A stretch of DNA of 54,604 nt, taken from NCBI RefSeq assembly GCF_016056375.1, contig NZ_JAEDAE010000014.1:1-54604 (forward strand), given 5' to 3'. Both the position numbers and the translations under genes were made by a program. Shown piece by piece: positions 1-8,178 of the stretch; position 1 is the stretch's first letter, and every line of letters begins with the position of its first letter. The notes under the pieces are model-generated. The model saw only the letters and a program-made list of their open reading frames with translations. It made no database searches and had not been told where the DNA came from. This stretch comes from Hymenobacter negativus. Its GTDB lineage: Bacteria; Bacteroidota; Bacteroidia; Cytophagales; Hymenobacteraceae.

Positions 1-384
1 GGTCGCCGCCAACCTTATCAAGGAAATCCCCTCTTGGATGCTTTCGCCAGCAACCAAGCGGGGATTTTGCTGTTAAAGCCTTTTCATTCAGGCAAGGGTT
101 CTAATCCTCTCTGACGTGAGTAGGCAATGCACCTTTAATAAGGTTTGGGCTGCAGTAAAACTAGGCTTAACTGTAATGCTGTAAGAATTTATTGATTTCA
201 GGATTATGGCAAGTTATATCGTGGTGTTATTGTGTAAATTGTTTGATTATAAGTGTTTTGTATTTGGTGAATGCTCTGGCAATTTTCGTTTTGGAATAAA
301 ACTTTACTGTTGAGGCAATCCGCTATGTGAAGGCGTGGCGTAGGTGGGACATCATCCAAAACATCCAAGCATTCCTTCATAACC
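1..384. other. Non-coding stretch upstream of the fasciclin gene
   Basis: No convincing gene is seen here. The first 70 bases hold a terminator-like hairpin (listed separately), probably the end of a gene outside the window. The rest is AT-richer than the coding regions, as expected for a promoter and leader of the fasciclin gene at 385. I could not find a good TAnnTTTG element. Confidence 0.5.
24..68. terminator. Terminator-like hairpin
   Basis: Arms 24-37 and 54-67 pair as AAATCCCC..TTGG with CCAA..GGGGATTT around a 16-nt loop, with two mismatched bases in the middle, and are followed by a short T run. It probably ends a gene lying before the window. Confidence 0.45.
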
Positions 385-954
385 ATGAAAAAGACATTGT
401 TTTCACTCGCTGTCGTTGCTTTGTTCAGCGTTGCTACCACTACTACTGTTTCGGCTCAATCAAAGACTAAGACCGTGATGGTAGGTGGTGCGGCCATGTA
501 CCCCACGAAAAACATTATTGAAAACGCGGTTAATTCGAAAGACCATACTACGCTGGTAGCAGCGGTGAAAGCTGCTGGTCTGGTTGAGACGCTGCAAGGT
601 GCTGGTCCTTTCACGGTATTTGCGCCGACTAATGAGGCTTTTAATAAGCTTCCCGCTGGCACGGTAGAAACGCTGGTGAAGCCAGAAAACAAGGCTACTC
701 TTACCAAAATATTGACTTACCACGTGGTGGCCGGCCGTATGACTTCGGCTGACTTGATGAAAGCAATCAAGGCTGGTGGTGGTAAGGCTACCCTTAAGAC
801 GGTGAGTGGCGGCACTCTGACGGCCATGATGAAGGGGCCCAAGACTCTTGAGCTGAAAGACGAAAAAGGCGGCGTGTCTACCGTCACCATCGCCGATGTG
901 CTGCAGAGTAATGGTGTTATTCACGTAGTGAACACCGTGCTGATGCCTATGTAA
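385..954 (+). CDS. Secreted fasciclin (FAS1) domain protein
   Basis: The 189-residue product starts with a signal peptide (basic MKK, hydrophobic core, cleavage near VSAQS at about residue 25). The rest is a single FAS1 domain. The H1 motif is visible as FTVFAPTNEAFNKL (about residues 76-89), followed by the YHVVAG segment and the C-terminal NGVIHVVNTVLMP strand typical of the family. FAS1 domains usually mediate adhesion or protein binding; nothing enzymatic is expected. The protein is probably periplasmic or surface exposed. It is monocistronic: a hairpin follows the stop and the next gene converges. Residues 30-45 (VMVGGAAMYPTKNIIENA) match the usual N-terminal part of small Bacteroidota fasciclins. 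The family is certain; the ligand is unknown. Confidence 0.93.
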   Translation: MKKTLFSLAVVALFSVATTTTVSAQSKTKTVMVGGAAMYPTKNIIENAVNSKDHTTLVAAVKAAGLVETLQGAGPFTVFAPTNEAFNKLPAGTVETLVKPENKATLTKILTYHVVAGRMTSADLMKAIKAGGGKATLKTVSGGTLTAMMKGPKTLELKDEKGGVSTVTIADVLQSNGVIHVVNTVLMPM

Positions 955-985
955 GGCTTTGCAAGCTTCTGAATGCAACTTCGGC

Positions 986-1015
986 AACCGCTGCTGGCTT
1001 TGGCCAGCGGCGGTT
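986..1015. terminator. Hairpin between convergent genes
   Basis: Arms 986-998 and 1003-1015 form a 13-bp stem with one G-T wobble and a 4-nt loop. It lies between the fasciclin gene and the convergent J-domain gene and could serve both strands. There is no strong T tract, so termination strength is uncertain. Confidence 0.55.
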
Positions 1016-1038
1016 GTTTGCGTTATGAGAGATGCTAT

Positions 1039-2178
1039 TTAATGGCAGGCGGCTTGGGCCGTGCGGGCGTATTCATATCCTAGGCTTAGGGCGCGGCGGT
1101 AGAACTCGCAGGCAGCGGTGGAATCGCCGGCGTGAGACGCCAGCTTTCCGAGCAGGAAGTAGCTGCGGCCATCGTTGGGGTTGGCTTGGATTACGCGTAA
1201 ATAATCGGCGCGGGCTTCGGAGTAGCGAGAGAGGGCCGCGAAGGCCACACCGCGCAGTTGCACGTAGTGCCAAGGAGCCTTGCGGCCGGCACGCTGGTAT
1301 TGGCTTAGACCAGTGGTAAAATCGGCCACGGCCAGAGCGGGCTGGTGCAGGTCAAGCAAGCGGGTTTCGCCTCGAGCTAAGTAAGCTATGCTGCGGGTGC
1401 TGTCTAATGCTAAGGAACGAGTGTAGTTGAATTCGGCAGTGCTAGCGCGGCCGAGGGCGGCCTCGCAGCGGCCTAATTGGTACAGTAGGTCGGCGGTGAG
1501 GCGGCGGGATTGGGGCTGTTGGAGTGCGTCCTGAAAATCGAGGCGGGCCGCATGGGCATCTTGAAGGCTAAAACGCGCCAATTCGCCGCGACGGCGTAGG
1601 GCTGGAGCGTAGCCGGGGCGGAAGTGAAGGGTTTCATCCATGAAGCTGTACGCAGCCGACCAATCGCCGCGTGCGTAAGCCCGCAGGCCATCGGCGTAGT
1701 TGCTATTGGCTGAGACGCGGTCCATGGTTGCCTTTACTGCCATGGCAAAGAGTACGATGCCTGCAATGAAGAGGAGGGTGAATAGCCAGTCGCGCCGGTT
1801 GAAGGTGGGGCGCTGGCGGGGAATGCGCTGGTAGTGGCGCTCGCGGCTGCCGGCGGGTGGGCGGGTACGGAGTGGGGCCGGCGGTGGCATGGGCACGCCG
1901 TAGACATGCTGTGAGACGGGGCGCTGCTGCTGTTGGCGCTGGGCTTCGGCGGCGCGGCGCGCGGCCTGGGCTAGCTGGAAGTCATAGGTGGCGCGCCGAC
2001 CAGGGTCGCCGAGGATGCCGTAGGCGACAGCGACGGCTTTAAACTGCTCCTCGTAGCGTATGTCGCCGCCGTGCTTGTCGGGGTGGTAGCGCACGACCAA
2101 CTGCCGGTAGGCACGCTTGATATCGGCGGCCGGGGCGGTGGGGGCAACTCCAAGAACTTGGTAATGATTCTGACTCAC
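1039..2178 (-). CDS. Membrane-anchored J-domain protein with C-terminal TPR repeats
   Basis: The N-terminal J domain runs from NHYQVLGV to RRATYDFQL and contains the diagnostic HPD tripeptide (RYHPDKHGG), so it should stimulate an Hsp70 (DnaK) ATPase. A Gln/Arg/Pro-rich basic linker follows, then one transmembrane helix (WLFTLLFIAGIVLFAMAVKA). The remainder is a run of TPR-like helices (for example YADGLRAYARGDWSAAYSFM and GRSYFLLGKLASHAGDSTAA). I chose a GTG start at 2178, which places the J domain at the N terminus as is usual and follows a CACCTTTG promoter-like stretch. An ATG at 2253 would add 25 residues including a hydrophobic segment. DnaJ's Gly/Phe and zinc domains are absent, so it is a specialised J protein, perhaps recruiting DnaK to the membrane through TPR-bound clients (inference). 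Confidence 0.85.
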   Translation of the reverse strand: MSQNHYQVLGVAPTAPAADIKRAYRQLVVRYHPDKHGGDIRYEEQFKAVAVAYGILGDPGRRATYDFQLAQAARRAAEAQRQQQQRPVSQHVYGVPMPPPAPLRTRPPAGSRERHYQRIPRQRPTFNRRDWLFTLLFIAGIVLFAMAVKATMDRVSANSNYADGLRAYARGDWSAAYSFMDETLHFRPGYAPALRRRGELARFSLQDAHAARLDFQDALQQPQSRRLTADLLYQLGRCEAALGRASTAEFNYTRSLALDSTRSIAYLARGETRLLDLHQPALAVADFTTGLSQYQRAGRKAPWHYVQLRGVAFAALSRYSEARADYLRVIQANPNDGRSYFLLGKLASHAGDSTAACEFYRRALSLGYEYARTAQAACH

Positions 2179-2322
2179 GCTAGCGACAAACACAAAGGTG
2201 AGTGCAAAAGTCAGCCACGCGCCGAAATTTTCCGTAGAACCGGCGCGGTCCATTGCTTTTTTCTGCGAAATCAAAGAAACTGCCGGGCTTTTTTTTCTTG
2301 TCTCACTCCATTTTCGCGCCGC

Positions 2323-2700
2323 ATGTTCAACGACGACGATACCTCCAAAACTCCCCGCAATGACAGCCTGATTGGAAACCTCACCGGGTACCTTGATACC
2401 CGCATCGACTTGGTTCGGCTGGAAATTCAGCAAAAAGTGTCCACCATTTTCGTGGGTACCATTCACGGCGCAACCTTGGCTATTCTGGGGCTGCTGTTCG
2501 TCATCTTCGTGAGCATCTTTGCCGGGCTGGCACTGAATGCTGCTTTGGATAGCCCATATTGGGGCTTTGGCATTGTGGCCGGCTTCTACCTGGTGCTGCT
2601 GGTGCTGGTGCTGGTAGGAGTTGATAAAACCGCCTTCCAGGGCCTTGCCAATAAGGTGCTCAAGGATACTATTTACAAATCTGACAAACGCCAAGCTTAA
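2323..2700 (+). CDS. Phage holin family (holin-X-like) small membrane protein
   Basis: The 125-residue protein has a polar N terminus (FNDDDTSKTPRND), an amphipathic helix that contacts the membrane (GYLDTRIDLVRLEIQQKV), and two long hydrophobic helices (about residues 45-72 and 80-103) with a short loop. This matches the 'putative holin-X / phage_holin_3_6' family found in Bacteroidota and Actinobacteria. Despite the name, these genes are usually chromosomal and not linked to phage; I see no lysis genes nearby. It is followed 12 bp later by the next gene, so it likely heads an operon ending with the GGGP synthase. Its role is unknown; an envelope-stress or membrane-organising function is a guess. 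The start ATG gives the standard family length. Confidence 0.8.
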   Translation: MFNDDDTSKTPRNDSLIGNLTGYLDTRIDLVRLEIQQKVSTIFVGTIHGATLAILGLLFVIFVSIFAGLALNAALDSPYWGFGIVAGFYLVLLVLVLVGVDKTAFQGLANKVLKDTIYKSDKRQA

Positions 2701-2712
2701 GCCAACCCTAGC

Positions 2713-3561
2713 ATGAGTGAGTTGCAAAACCCCCTGTTCGAAGAGGAAAAGGAATTTCTCGAGCGCAAAAAACTGGAATACGAGCGCGCCCTGCGGGGTG
2801 ACGTAGACCACATCAAGGACCAGTCGGTAGTAGTAGGTAAGGTGGCGCTGGTGGGCGCAGGCCTGGCTGGTGGCGTGTGGCTTATCACCAAGCTGATTGG
2901 CGGCAAAAAGCGCAAGCGCAAGACGCACGCAGCTGAATACGCTGAGGCCGACCACGACTACGAGTTTGGAGCCGACTACTATTCCAGTAACAAAGGAAAA
3001 AAGGATAAAAAAGCCAAAAAAGGCGACGACTTGGCGCACAAATCGGCCGAGGAGTCGGCCCGCGCTTTTGTGGAGCACCACGAGCACGCGCACGAAGCCG
3101 ATGATTTGGGTTTTGGCTCCACGGGTTCGCACTCACAGGATTATTCTTCGGAAAAGGCTTCTACGGTTCCTTTTGCAGCCGGCGCAGCCTTTGCCGATGA
3201 GGAATTTGAGGAAGACCCTTTTCAGGATTTGCCTTACGACGACAGCCGTCGTCTGCCCGCCTCGCACGCTTTCGATGAGCCCGCGCCGGCTGCCAGCGCC
3301 GCCAATTCGCGCTCGCGCATGGTAGGTTCGGTGTTGCAGGCTTTTCTGCAGTCCGATACGGGCAAGGTGCTGGTAGCTCAGGCAGCTGCCGTGGCGCTGG
3401 CCATGGTGACGAAAAAAGTAGGCGAGTTTTTCCCGGCGGACAAAAATGCCGACCTTGCGACTTCTCCCGGCTACGCCAAGGCCGAAACCGGAGCTTCTCC
3501 CGTCGCCTCGTCTGCTCCTTCTGACTCCTCGGATGCGTCCAACCCCCCTAAGTCTTTATGA
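2713..3561 (+). CDS. Hypothetical protein with coiled-coil, hydrophobic and acidic segments
   Basis: I do not recognise the family with certainty. The 282-residue product starts with a charged helix likely to form a coiled coil (LFEEEKEFLERKKLEYERAL), followed by a glycine-rich hydrophobic helix (about residues 42-62) ending in a very basic KKRKRK stretch, which suggests a cytoplasm-facing membrane anchor. The middle (about 70-200) is low complexity and strongly acidic, rich in His, Glu and Asp. A second hydrophobic Ala-rich helix (VLVAQAAAVALAMVTKKV) lies near residues 218-236, and the tail is Ser/Ala/Pro-rich. This resembles YtxH-like envelope proteins that often accompany the holin-X-like protein upstream. 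Its last codons overlap the start of the GGGP synthase gene by 29 bp, indicating co-translation. Confidence 0.75.
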   Translation: MSELQNPLFEEEKEFLERKKLEYERALRGDVDHIKDQSVVVGKVALVGAGLAGGVWLITKLIGGKKRKRKTHAAEYAEADHDYEFGADYYSSNKGKKDKKAKKGDDLAHKSAEESARAFVEHHEHAHEADDLGFGSTGSHSQDYSSEKASTVPFAAGAAFADEEFEEDPFQDLPYDDSRRLPASHAFDEPAPAASAANSRSRMVGSVLQAFLQSDTGKVLVAQAAAVALAMVTKKVGEFFPADKNADLATSPGYAKAETGASPVASSAPSDSSDASNPPKSL

Positions 3562-4318
3562 TGCGCTGCGCGCCCGGCAGCAGCACGGCCGCAAAGCGCT
3601 GGCCGTATTGCTCGACCCGGACAACCTAGATGAAACCAGCCTGCTGCACCTGCTCAGCCTGAGCGAGGCGCATCCGGTCGATTACTTTTTTGTGGGAGGC
3701 AGTCTGGTGCTTAGTGAGCATCAGGCTGCCCTCATCACGTTAATTAAGGCCCATTCGAATGTACCAGTGCTGTTGTTTCCAAGCCACAGCATGCACCTCG
3801 ATGGGCCTGCTGACGGCTTGCTATTGCTCTCACTCATCTCGGGGCGCAACCCGGATTTTCTGATTGGGCAGCACGTGGTGGCCGCGCCGCGCCTCAAGGC
3901 CAGCGGGCTGCAGCTGCTATCGACGGGCTACATGCTGGTCGATTCGGGCCGGCAAACGACGGCATCCTACATGAGCGGCACCACGCCCATGCCGCACAAT
4001 AAGCCGGGCATTGCGGCCTGTACCGCGCTGGCTGGCGAGCAGCTAGGATTGAAGCTGATGTACCTCGACGGCGGTAGCGGAGCCCAAAATCCGGTTTCGG
4101 GCGCCATGATTGCCGCCGTACGCGAAGCCGTGAGTGCGCCGCTTATCGTGGGCGGCGGGCTGAATTCGGGCGAGAAAGTATATGCCGCTCTTGCCGCTGG
4201 AGCAGACGTGGTGGTGGTGGGCAACCACATTGAGGCCAAGCCAGCGTTTCTGGCCGAAGTGTCAGACGTAGTTGCCTCATTTAATCAAGTGGCAGCTTCG
4301 CGGCGGGTTTTTCAATAG
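3533..4318 (+). CDS. Geranylgeranylglyceryl / heptaprenylglyceryl phosphate synthase family protein
   Basis: This 261-residue TIM barrel matches the GGGPS/PcrB family, which joins a polyprenyl diphosphate to sn-glycerol-1-phosphate, the first step of archaeal-type ether lipids. Visible motifs are LLDPDN (strand 1), FFVGGS, LLFPSHS, the STGYMLVDSG segment, MYLDGGSGA, IVGGGLNSG and the phosphate-binding GADVVVVGNHIE near the C terminus. Bacteroidota carry 'group II' GGGPS enzymes closer to archaeal ones than to Bacillus PcrB; their product in these bacteria is not well established. The start at 3533 lies inside the upstream gene (29-bp overlap) and gives the family length; a longer frame from 3446 would add a Leu/Pro-rich leader with no counterpart in the family. 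A strong bidirectional terminator follows. Confidence 0.88.
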   Translation: MRPTPLSLYDALRARQQHGRKALAVLLDPDNLDETSLLHLLSLSEAHPVDYFFVGGSLVLSEHQAALITLIKAHSNVPVLLFPSHSMHLDGPADGLLLLSLISGRNPDFLIGQHVVAAPRLKASGLQLLSTGYMLVDSGRQTTASYMSGTTPMPHNKPGIAACTALAGEQLGLKLMYLDGGSGAQNPVSGAMIAAVREAVSAPLIVGGGLNSGEKVYAALAAGADVVVVGNHIEAKPAFLAEVSDVVASFNQVAASRRVFQ

Positions 4319-4340
4319 CCATGGGGCTGGCAGCTTAGCC

Positions 4341-4389
4341 AAATAAAAAGGCCCTGAAACCGCAAGGTGGTTTCAGGGCCTTTTTATTT
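4341..4389. terminator. Strong bidirectional rho-independent terminator
   Basis: AAATAAAAAGGCCCTGAAAC and its reverse complement flank a short loop, giving a near-perfect long stem with A and T runs on both sides. It ends the GGGP synthase operon on the plus strand and the tRNA on the minus strand; its last base touches the tRNA CCA end. Confidence 0.9.
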
Positions 4390-4464
4390 GGAGCCGATTA
4401 TTGGACTCGAACCAACGACCTGCTCATTACGAATGAGCTGCTCTACCAACTGAGCTAAATCGGC
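4389..4464 (-). tRNA. tRNA-Thr (anticodon CGT)
   Basis: The reverse strand folds into a canonical 76-nt cloverleaf: acceptor stem GCCGATT/AATCGGC, D arm AGCTCAGTTGGTAGAGC, anticodon stem GCTCA/TGAGC with loop TTCGTAA (anticodon CGT, reading ACG), and T arm with GGTTCGAGTCC. The 3' CCA is encoded. Thr identity is taken from the anticodon. It lies alone between the upstream terminator and the gene at 4601. Confidence 0.95.
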
Positions 4465-4600
4465 TTGTGCCCGACCAACGGTTTTGGAAGGGGCTGCAAA
4501 GATAGGCAATAGGCCGGAAGCTACGCAACCACTGGCAGAGAAAAATTTAGCAACCGAACGCCGCGCCGTGCGTTTGCAATGAGAACAAAACGGTCGACCT

Positions 4601-5038
4601 ATGAAATTACTACCCTCCCTGACTGCTGGCCTGGCCGGTGCTGTGGCCCTGACGCTGTTGCACGAAACGGTCCGCCGACTTCGCCCCGAAGATGCGCCCC
4701 GCATGGATGTGCTGGGCATGCGCGGCCTGCGCAAGCTGCTCGGCAAAGCGGATGCTCCGCAGCCCGATAACGACACGTTATTTAATGTGACGATGGCCGG
4801 CGATATGCTGAGCAATGGACTGTATTACAGCATGGTGGGAAGTAGCCGCCATGCCCTGGAGCGTGGCCTGGCCCTGGGGGCGCTGGCTGGGGTGGGCGGC
4901 GTGCTGCTGCCCGGGCCAATGGGCCTGGGCACGGCCCCAACCAACCGCACGCCGCAAACCCAGGCCATGACGGTGGCGTGGTATACCATGGGCGGCTTGG
5001 TGGCTGGAGCCGTGGCGCGGGCCTTGCGGAACCGATAA
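4601..5038 (+). CDS. Conserved hypothetical small membrane protein
   Basis: I do not assign a function. The 145-residue product begins with a hydrophobic segment (LPSLTAGLAGAVALTLLHE), continues with a polar stretch (RRLRPEDAPRMDVLGMRGLRKLLG), and has Gly/Ala-rich hydrophobic segments at about 88-108 (GLALGALAGVGGVLLPGPMG) and 122-140 (TVAWYTMGGLVAGAVARAL), so it is probably an inner-membrane protein with three helices. The pattern is common in Hymenobacter-like genomes next to tRNA genes. It is monocistronic or leads into the DUF4834 gene 93 bp downstream. Confidence 0.72.
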   Translation: MKLLPSLTAGLAGAVALTLLHETVRRLRPEDAPRMDVLGMRGLRKLLGKADAPQPDNDTLFNVTMAGDMLSNGLYYSMVGSSRHALERGLALGALAGVGGVLLPGPMGLGTAPTNRTPQTQAMTVAWYTMGGLVAGAVARALRNR

Positions 5039-5131
5039 GAACAAGCGGGGCGTTGGCACAAAGCAAAAGCGCCGTTCGCACGTCAGCAGGCGCTGACCGT
5101 ACTTTGCGGTGGCGTTTACGTTTTTGACTAC

Positions 5132-5398
5132 ATGAAATTCTGGCTCATTTTCATTCTGATTTTTTTCGCCGTTCGCTACCTGCTGCCCATTGTGCTGCGG
5201 CTGGCGCTGAGCGGCTTTGTGCGCAAGCAGATGCGCAATGGGGGCTTTGTGGTGCCGCCCCAGGCGCGGCCTGCGAGCGGGCCCACTTCCCGCCCCGGCG
5301 AAGTACGAGTGGACTACGTGCCGCCTACGGCCAGTCACGCCAACCATTCACATGGCTTCAAAGGCGGGGAGTACGTTGATTTTGAGGAGGTAAAATAG
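5132..5398 (+). CDS. DUF4834 family small membrane protein
   Basis: The 88-residue protein has a single N-terminal transmembrane helix (FWLIFILIFFAVRYLLPIVL), a basic patch (RKQMRNGG) and a disordered tail ending in a YVDFEEVK segment. The C-terminal YVDFEE motif and the length match DUF4834, a Bacteroidota family of unknown function. A TACTTTG promoter-like element lies about 30 bases before the ATG. Family assignment is good; function is unknown. Confidence 0.82.
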   Translation: MKFWLIFILIFFAVRYLLPIVLRLALSGFVRKQMRNGGFVVPPQARPASGPTSRPGEVRVDYVPPTASHANHSHGFKGGEYVDFEEVK

Positions 5399-5425
5399 CG
5401 GCGCAAAGCTTTTTGAAGCAATACG

Positions 5426-5473
5426 GAGGTTTCGTCGGGTTGACATTCGTGTCGCTTGGCGGAACCTCTTTTT
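5426..5473 (+). terminator. Possible rho-independent terminator
   Basis: GAGGTTTCG (5426-5434) pairs with CGGAACCTC (5460-5468) with one wobble and is followed by TTTTT. The loop is long (25 nt), so this is a moderate candidate for ending the DUF4834 transcript. Confidence 0.4.
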
Positions 5474-5557
5474 GCGTTGTAAAACCTCGCGTTGGAAGCT
5501 ATAGCGTGGTTCTACTGTACCTTCGGGCACGTTTTCATTTTCCCCAAAATTGCCCTG

Positions 5558-8095
5558 ATGGCTGCTGTTGTTTCTGCTCCTTCTGTTTCGTCCGCGCCGT
5601 GGTGGCAGCGGGCTTTGCCGCACGTGCTGGCGGTGCTATTTTTCGTGGTGCTGGCCTGCGCGTATTTCGCGCCCATCATGTTTGATGGCAAGACGCTGGC
5701 CCAGCACGACATAACCCAGTTCCAAGGCGGGGCGCACGAGGCGCAGGAATACGCCAAGGTGATGGGCAAGGAGGCGCTGTGGACAAATTCCATGTTCTCG
5801 GGCATGCCGACCTACCTCATCAGCCTGCACTTCCCAGGCGACTGGTCGGGCTACTTGCAGAAGGCCATGACGCTGGGCCTGCCCGCCGTGGTAGCCAATC
5901 TGTTTCTGGCACTGCTGTGTGGCTACATTCTGCTGGTGGCGCTGGGCGTGCGGCCGCTCATTGCGGTGGCGGGCGCGGTGGCGCTGGGCTTTTCGAGCTA
6001 CAATCTCGCCATTCTGGCCGCCGGTCACAACACCAAGAGCCTGGCCCTGGCCTATGCGCCGCTGGTGCTGGGCGGATTGCTCGTGACGTACCGCCGCGAT
6101 AAGTGGCTGGGAGCGGCCCTGTTCGCGGTGGGCCTTACGCTGAACGTGCACGTCAACCACCTGCAGATTACCTATTATCTGCTGCTGTTGGTGGCTATTT
6201 TCGGGATTATCGAGCTGGTGGCAGCGGCACGGGCGAGCCGCCTGCCCGAGTTTGCCAAGCGCACGGCGCTGCTGGCACTGGGCGCGGCGCTGGCCGTGGG
6301 CGTGAGCTTTGGCCGCCTTTATACCACCGCCGAATACAGCAAGTACAGCAACCGCGGCCCGAGCGAACTGAAAACGCCGGCCCCGACCCCGCCCGGCGAG
6401 GCACCGGCCCCCAAAACGGAGGACGAAGGCACGGGCGTGGACCGCGACTACGCTTTCCAATACAGCTACGGCGTGGGCGAAACCATCACGCTGCTGATTC
6501 CCAACTTCTACGGCGGGGCCAGCTCCATGCCGCTCAGCACCGACTCTAACCTTGCCAAAGCCGGTTTGCCCCAGGAATATCTGGGCTCGATGCCGACTTA
6601 TTGGGGCCAGCAGAGCTACACGGCCGGGCCGGTGTACATGGGCGCGGTGGTGTGCTTCCTGTTTATTCTGGGGCTGTTTGTGGTGGAGAAGCGCACGCGC
6701 TACTGGCTGCTGGCGGGCACTATTCTTTCCATTCTGCTGGCTTGGGGCAAGAATTTTGAGACGTTCAATTACCTGATTTTCGACCTGCTGCCGGGCTACA
6801 ACAAATTCCGCGCCGTGAGCATGGCGCTGGTGATTGCACAGCTGGCCATGCCCATTCTAGGCGCGTTAGCCCTGAGCCGCATCCTGCGGCCTCGCCCGGC
6901 TACGGCCCCTGCATTGCCAGGTACCAAGGCCCCGATTTCGGCTGATGCGGCGGCTTTACTGCCCAAGGTTCTGTATGCCGGTGCTATTGCGGCCGGGCTG
7001 TGCGTGCTAGCGTATCTGGCCAGCTTCAGCTTTGATTTTGCGGCCCCTGTGGATGGCGAGCTGACCAAGCAGGGCTTCACTCCGCAACTGCTGGGCGCAT
7101 TGCGGGCTGACCGGGCCGACTTGCTCCGCAACGACGTGTGGCGTGGGCTGCTGTTCATCGGCGCGGCGTTGGGCGTGCTGTACTTCCACTTGAAGGGGCA
7201 ATTGAAACTGGTGCCGGCGGCGGCCATTATGGTGGTGCTGATGCTGGTGGACCTGTGGGGCGTGGACAAGCGCTACCTCGGCGACAATAAATTCCAGCGC
7301 GAAACCATTGCCGAGGAATTCCAACCTACTGCGGCCGACCAGATGATTTTGCAGGATAAGGACCTGAGCTACCGCGTGCTCAACGTGCAAAATCCCTTCA
7401 ACGAAGCCCAGACCTCGTATTTCCACAAGAGCATCGGCGGCTACCACGGCGCCAAGCTGCGCCGCTATCAGGACCTGATTGAGCGCCAGATTGCGAACAA
7501 CAACCAGCAGGTGCTGAACATGCTGAACATGCGCTACCTCATAACTGGCGATGCCAAGCAGCCGGTGCAACGCAACCCCGGCGCGCTGGGCAACGCCTGG
7601 TTTGTGAGCACGGTGAAGCCCGTGGCCAACCCCGACGCCGAAATGGCCGCCCTCAGCACCCTGAGCCCTGCCACGGAGGCCGTGGTGGACGCCAGCAAAT
7701 TCCCGCAGCAAAAGGCCGCGACCTACGACATCGCCGGCTCCAGCATCGCCCTCACCAACTACAGTCCCGACGAGCTGAAATACCGCTACAACGCCACGCA
7801 CGACGGCCTGGTGGTGTTCTCGGAAATCTATTACGCCGACGGCTGGCAGGCTTTTATCGATGGCAAACCGGTGCCGCACATTCGGGCCGACTACGTACTG
7901 CGGGCGCTGCAGGTGCCAGCCGGCGCGCACACCATCGAATTCAAGTTTGAGCCGAAGGCCTACGCCGTGGGCAATGGCGTGTCGTTGGCGGCCAGCATCG
8001 CGCTGCTGCTGGTGCTGGTGGGCGCGGGTGTGTACGTGGCCCGTCGCCGCGAGCGCAGCGGCGACGAGCTGGCCGATACGCCGGTGCTGGCGTAG
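5558..8095 (+). CDS. YfhO-family polytopic membrane protein
   Basis: The 845-residue protein has about a dozen hydrophobic helices followed by a soluble C-terminal region, as in the YfhO family, whose Gram-positive members take part in glycosylation of cell-wall polymers. Visible family hallmarks are the first-loop Asp segment (MFDGKTLAQHDITQFQGG), LWTNSMFSGMPTYLI, and the C-terminal YYADGWQAFIDGKP followed by ALQVPAGAHTIEFKFEP. The fold is GT-C-like, and the first-loop acidic residues are candidates for catalysis (inference). I placed the start at 5558 because it directly precedes a short polar N terminus and the first helix; an ATG at 5492 would add 22 residues without family support. In Bacteroidota the substrate is unknown; a lipid-linked sugar is likely. 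Confidence 0.88.
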   Translation: MAAVVSAPSVSSAPWWQRALPHVLAVLFFVVLACAYFAPIMFDGKTLAQHDITQFQGGAHEAQEYAKVMGKEALWTNSMFSGMPTYLISLHFPGDWSGYLQKAMTLGLPAVVANLFLALLCGYILLVALGVRPLIAVAGAVALGFSSYNLAILAAGHNTKSLALAYAPLVLGGLLVTYRRDKWLGAALFAVGLTLNVHVNHLQITYYLLLLVAIFGIIELVAAARASRLPEFAKRTALLALGAALAVGVSFGRLYTTAEYSKYSNRGPSELKTPAPTPPGEAPAPKTEDEGTGVDRDYAFQYSYGVGETITLLIPNFYGGASSMPLSTDSNLAKAGLPQEYLGSMPTYWGQQSYTAGPVYMGAVVCFLFILGLFVVEKRTRYWLLAGTILSILLAWGKNFETFNYLIFDLLPGYNKFRAVSMALVIAQLAMPILGALALSRILRPRPATAPALPGTKAPISADAAALLPKVLYAGAIAAGLCVLAYLASFSFDFAAPVDGELTKQGFTPQLLGALRADRADLLRNDVWRGLLFIGAALGVLYFHLKGQLKLVPAAAIMVVLMLVDLWGVDKRYLGDNKFQRETIAEEFQPTAADQMILQDKDLSYRVLNVQNPFNEAQTSYFHKSIGGYHGAKLRRYQDLIERQIANNNQQVLNMLNMRYLITGDAKQPVQRNPGALGNAWFVSTVKPVANPDAEMAALSTLSPATEAVVDASKFPQQKAATYDIAGSSIALTNYSPDELKYRYNATHDGLVVFSEIYYADGWQAFIDGKPVPHIRADYVLRALQVPAGAHTIEFKFEPKAYAVGNGVSLAASIALLLVLVGAGVYVARRRERSGDELADTPVLA

Positions 8096-8178
8096 CGCTT
8101 CGCTTTTCAGGAACAAGGGAAAGGGGATAGGGGAAACGGTGGTTTCTTCGGTCCCCTTTCTCATTTACCGCCGCTCCG

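Noticed and set aside
2323..2700. Prophage remnant, because of the holin-like protein
   Set aside because: No phage structural, lysis or integrase genes are near; holin-X-like genes are common chromosomal genes in this phylum.
1039..3132. Long minus-strand frame extending the J-domain protein to 697 residues
   Set aside because: The part upstream of about 2253 is antisense to two well-supported plus-strand genes, has no family features and is Gln/His-rich as expected for a shadow frame in high-GC DNA.
5636..6460. Long antisense frames within yfhO, and similar ones within murF-alr, DUF5686, feoB and the RR/HK genes
   Set aside because: They mirror genes with clear families, show His/Arg/Gln-rich composition and lack starts with promoters.
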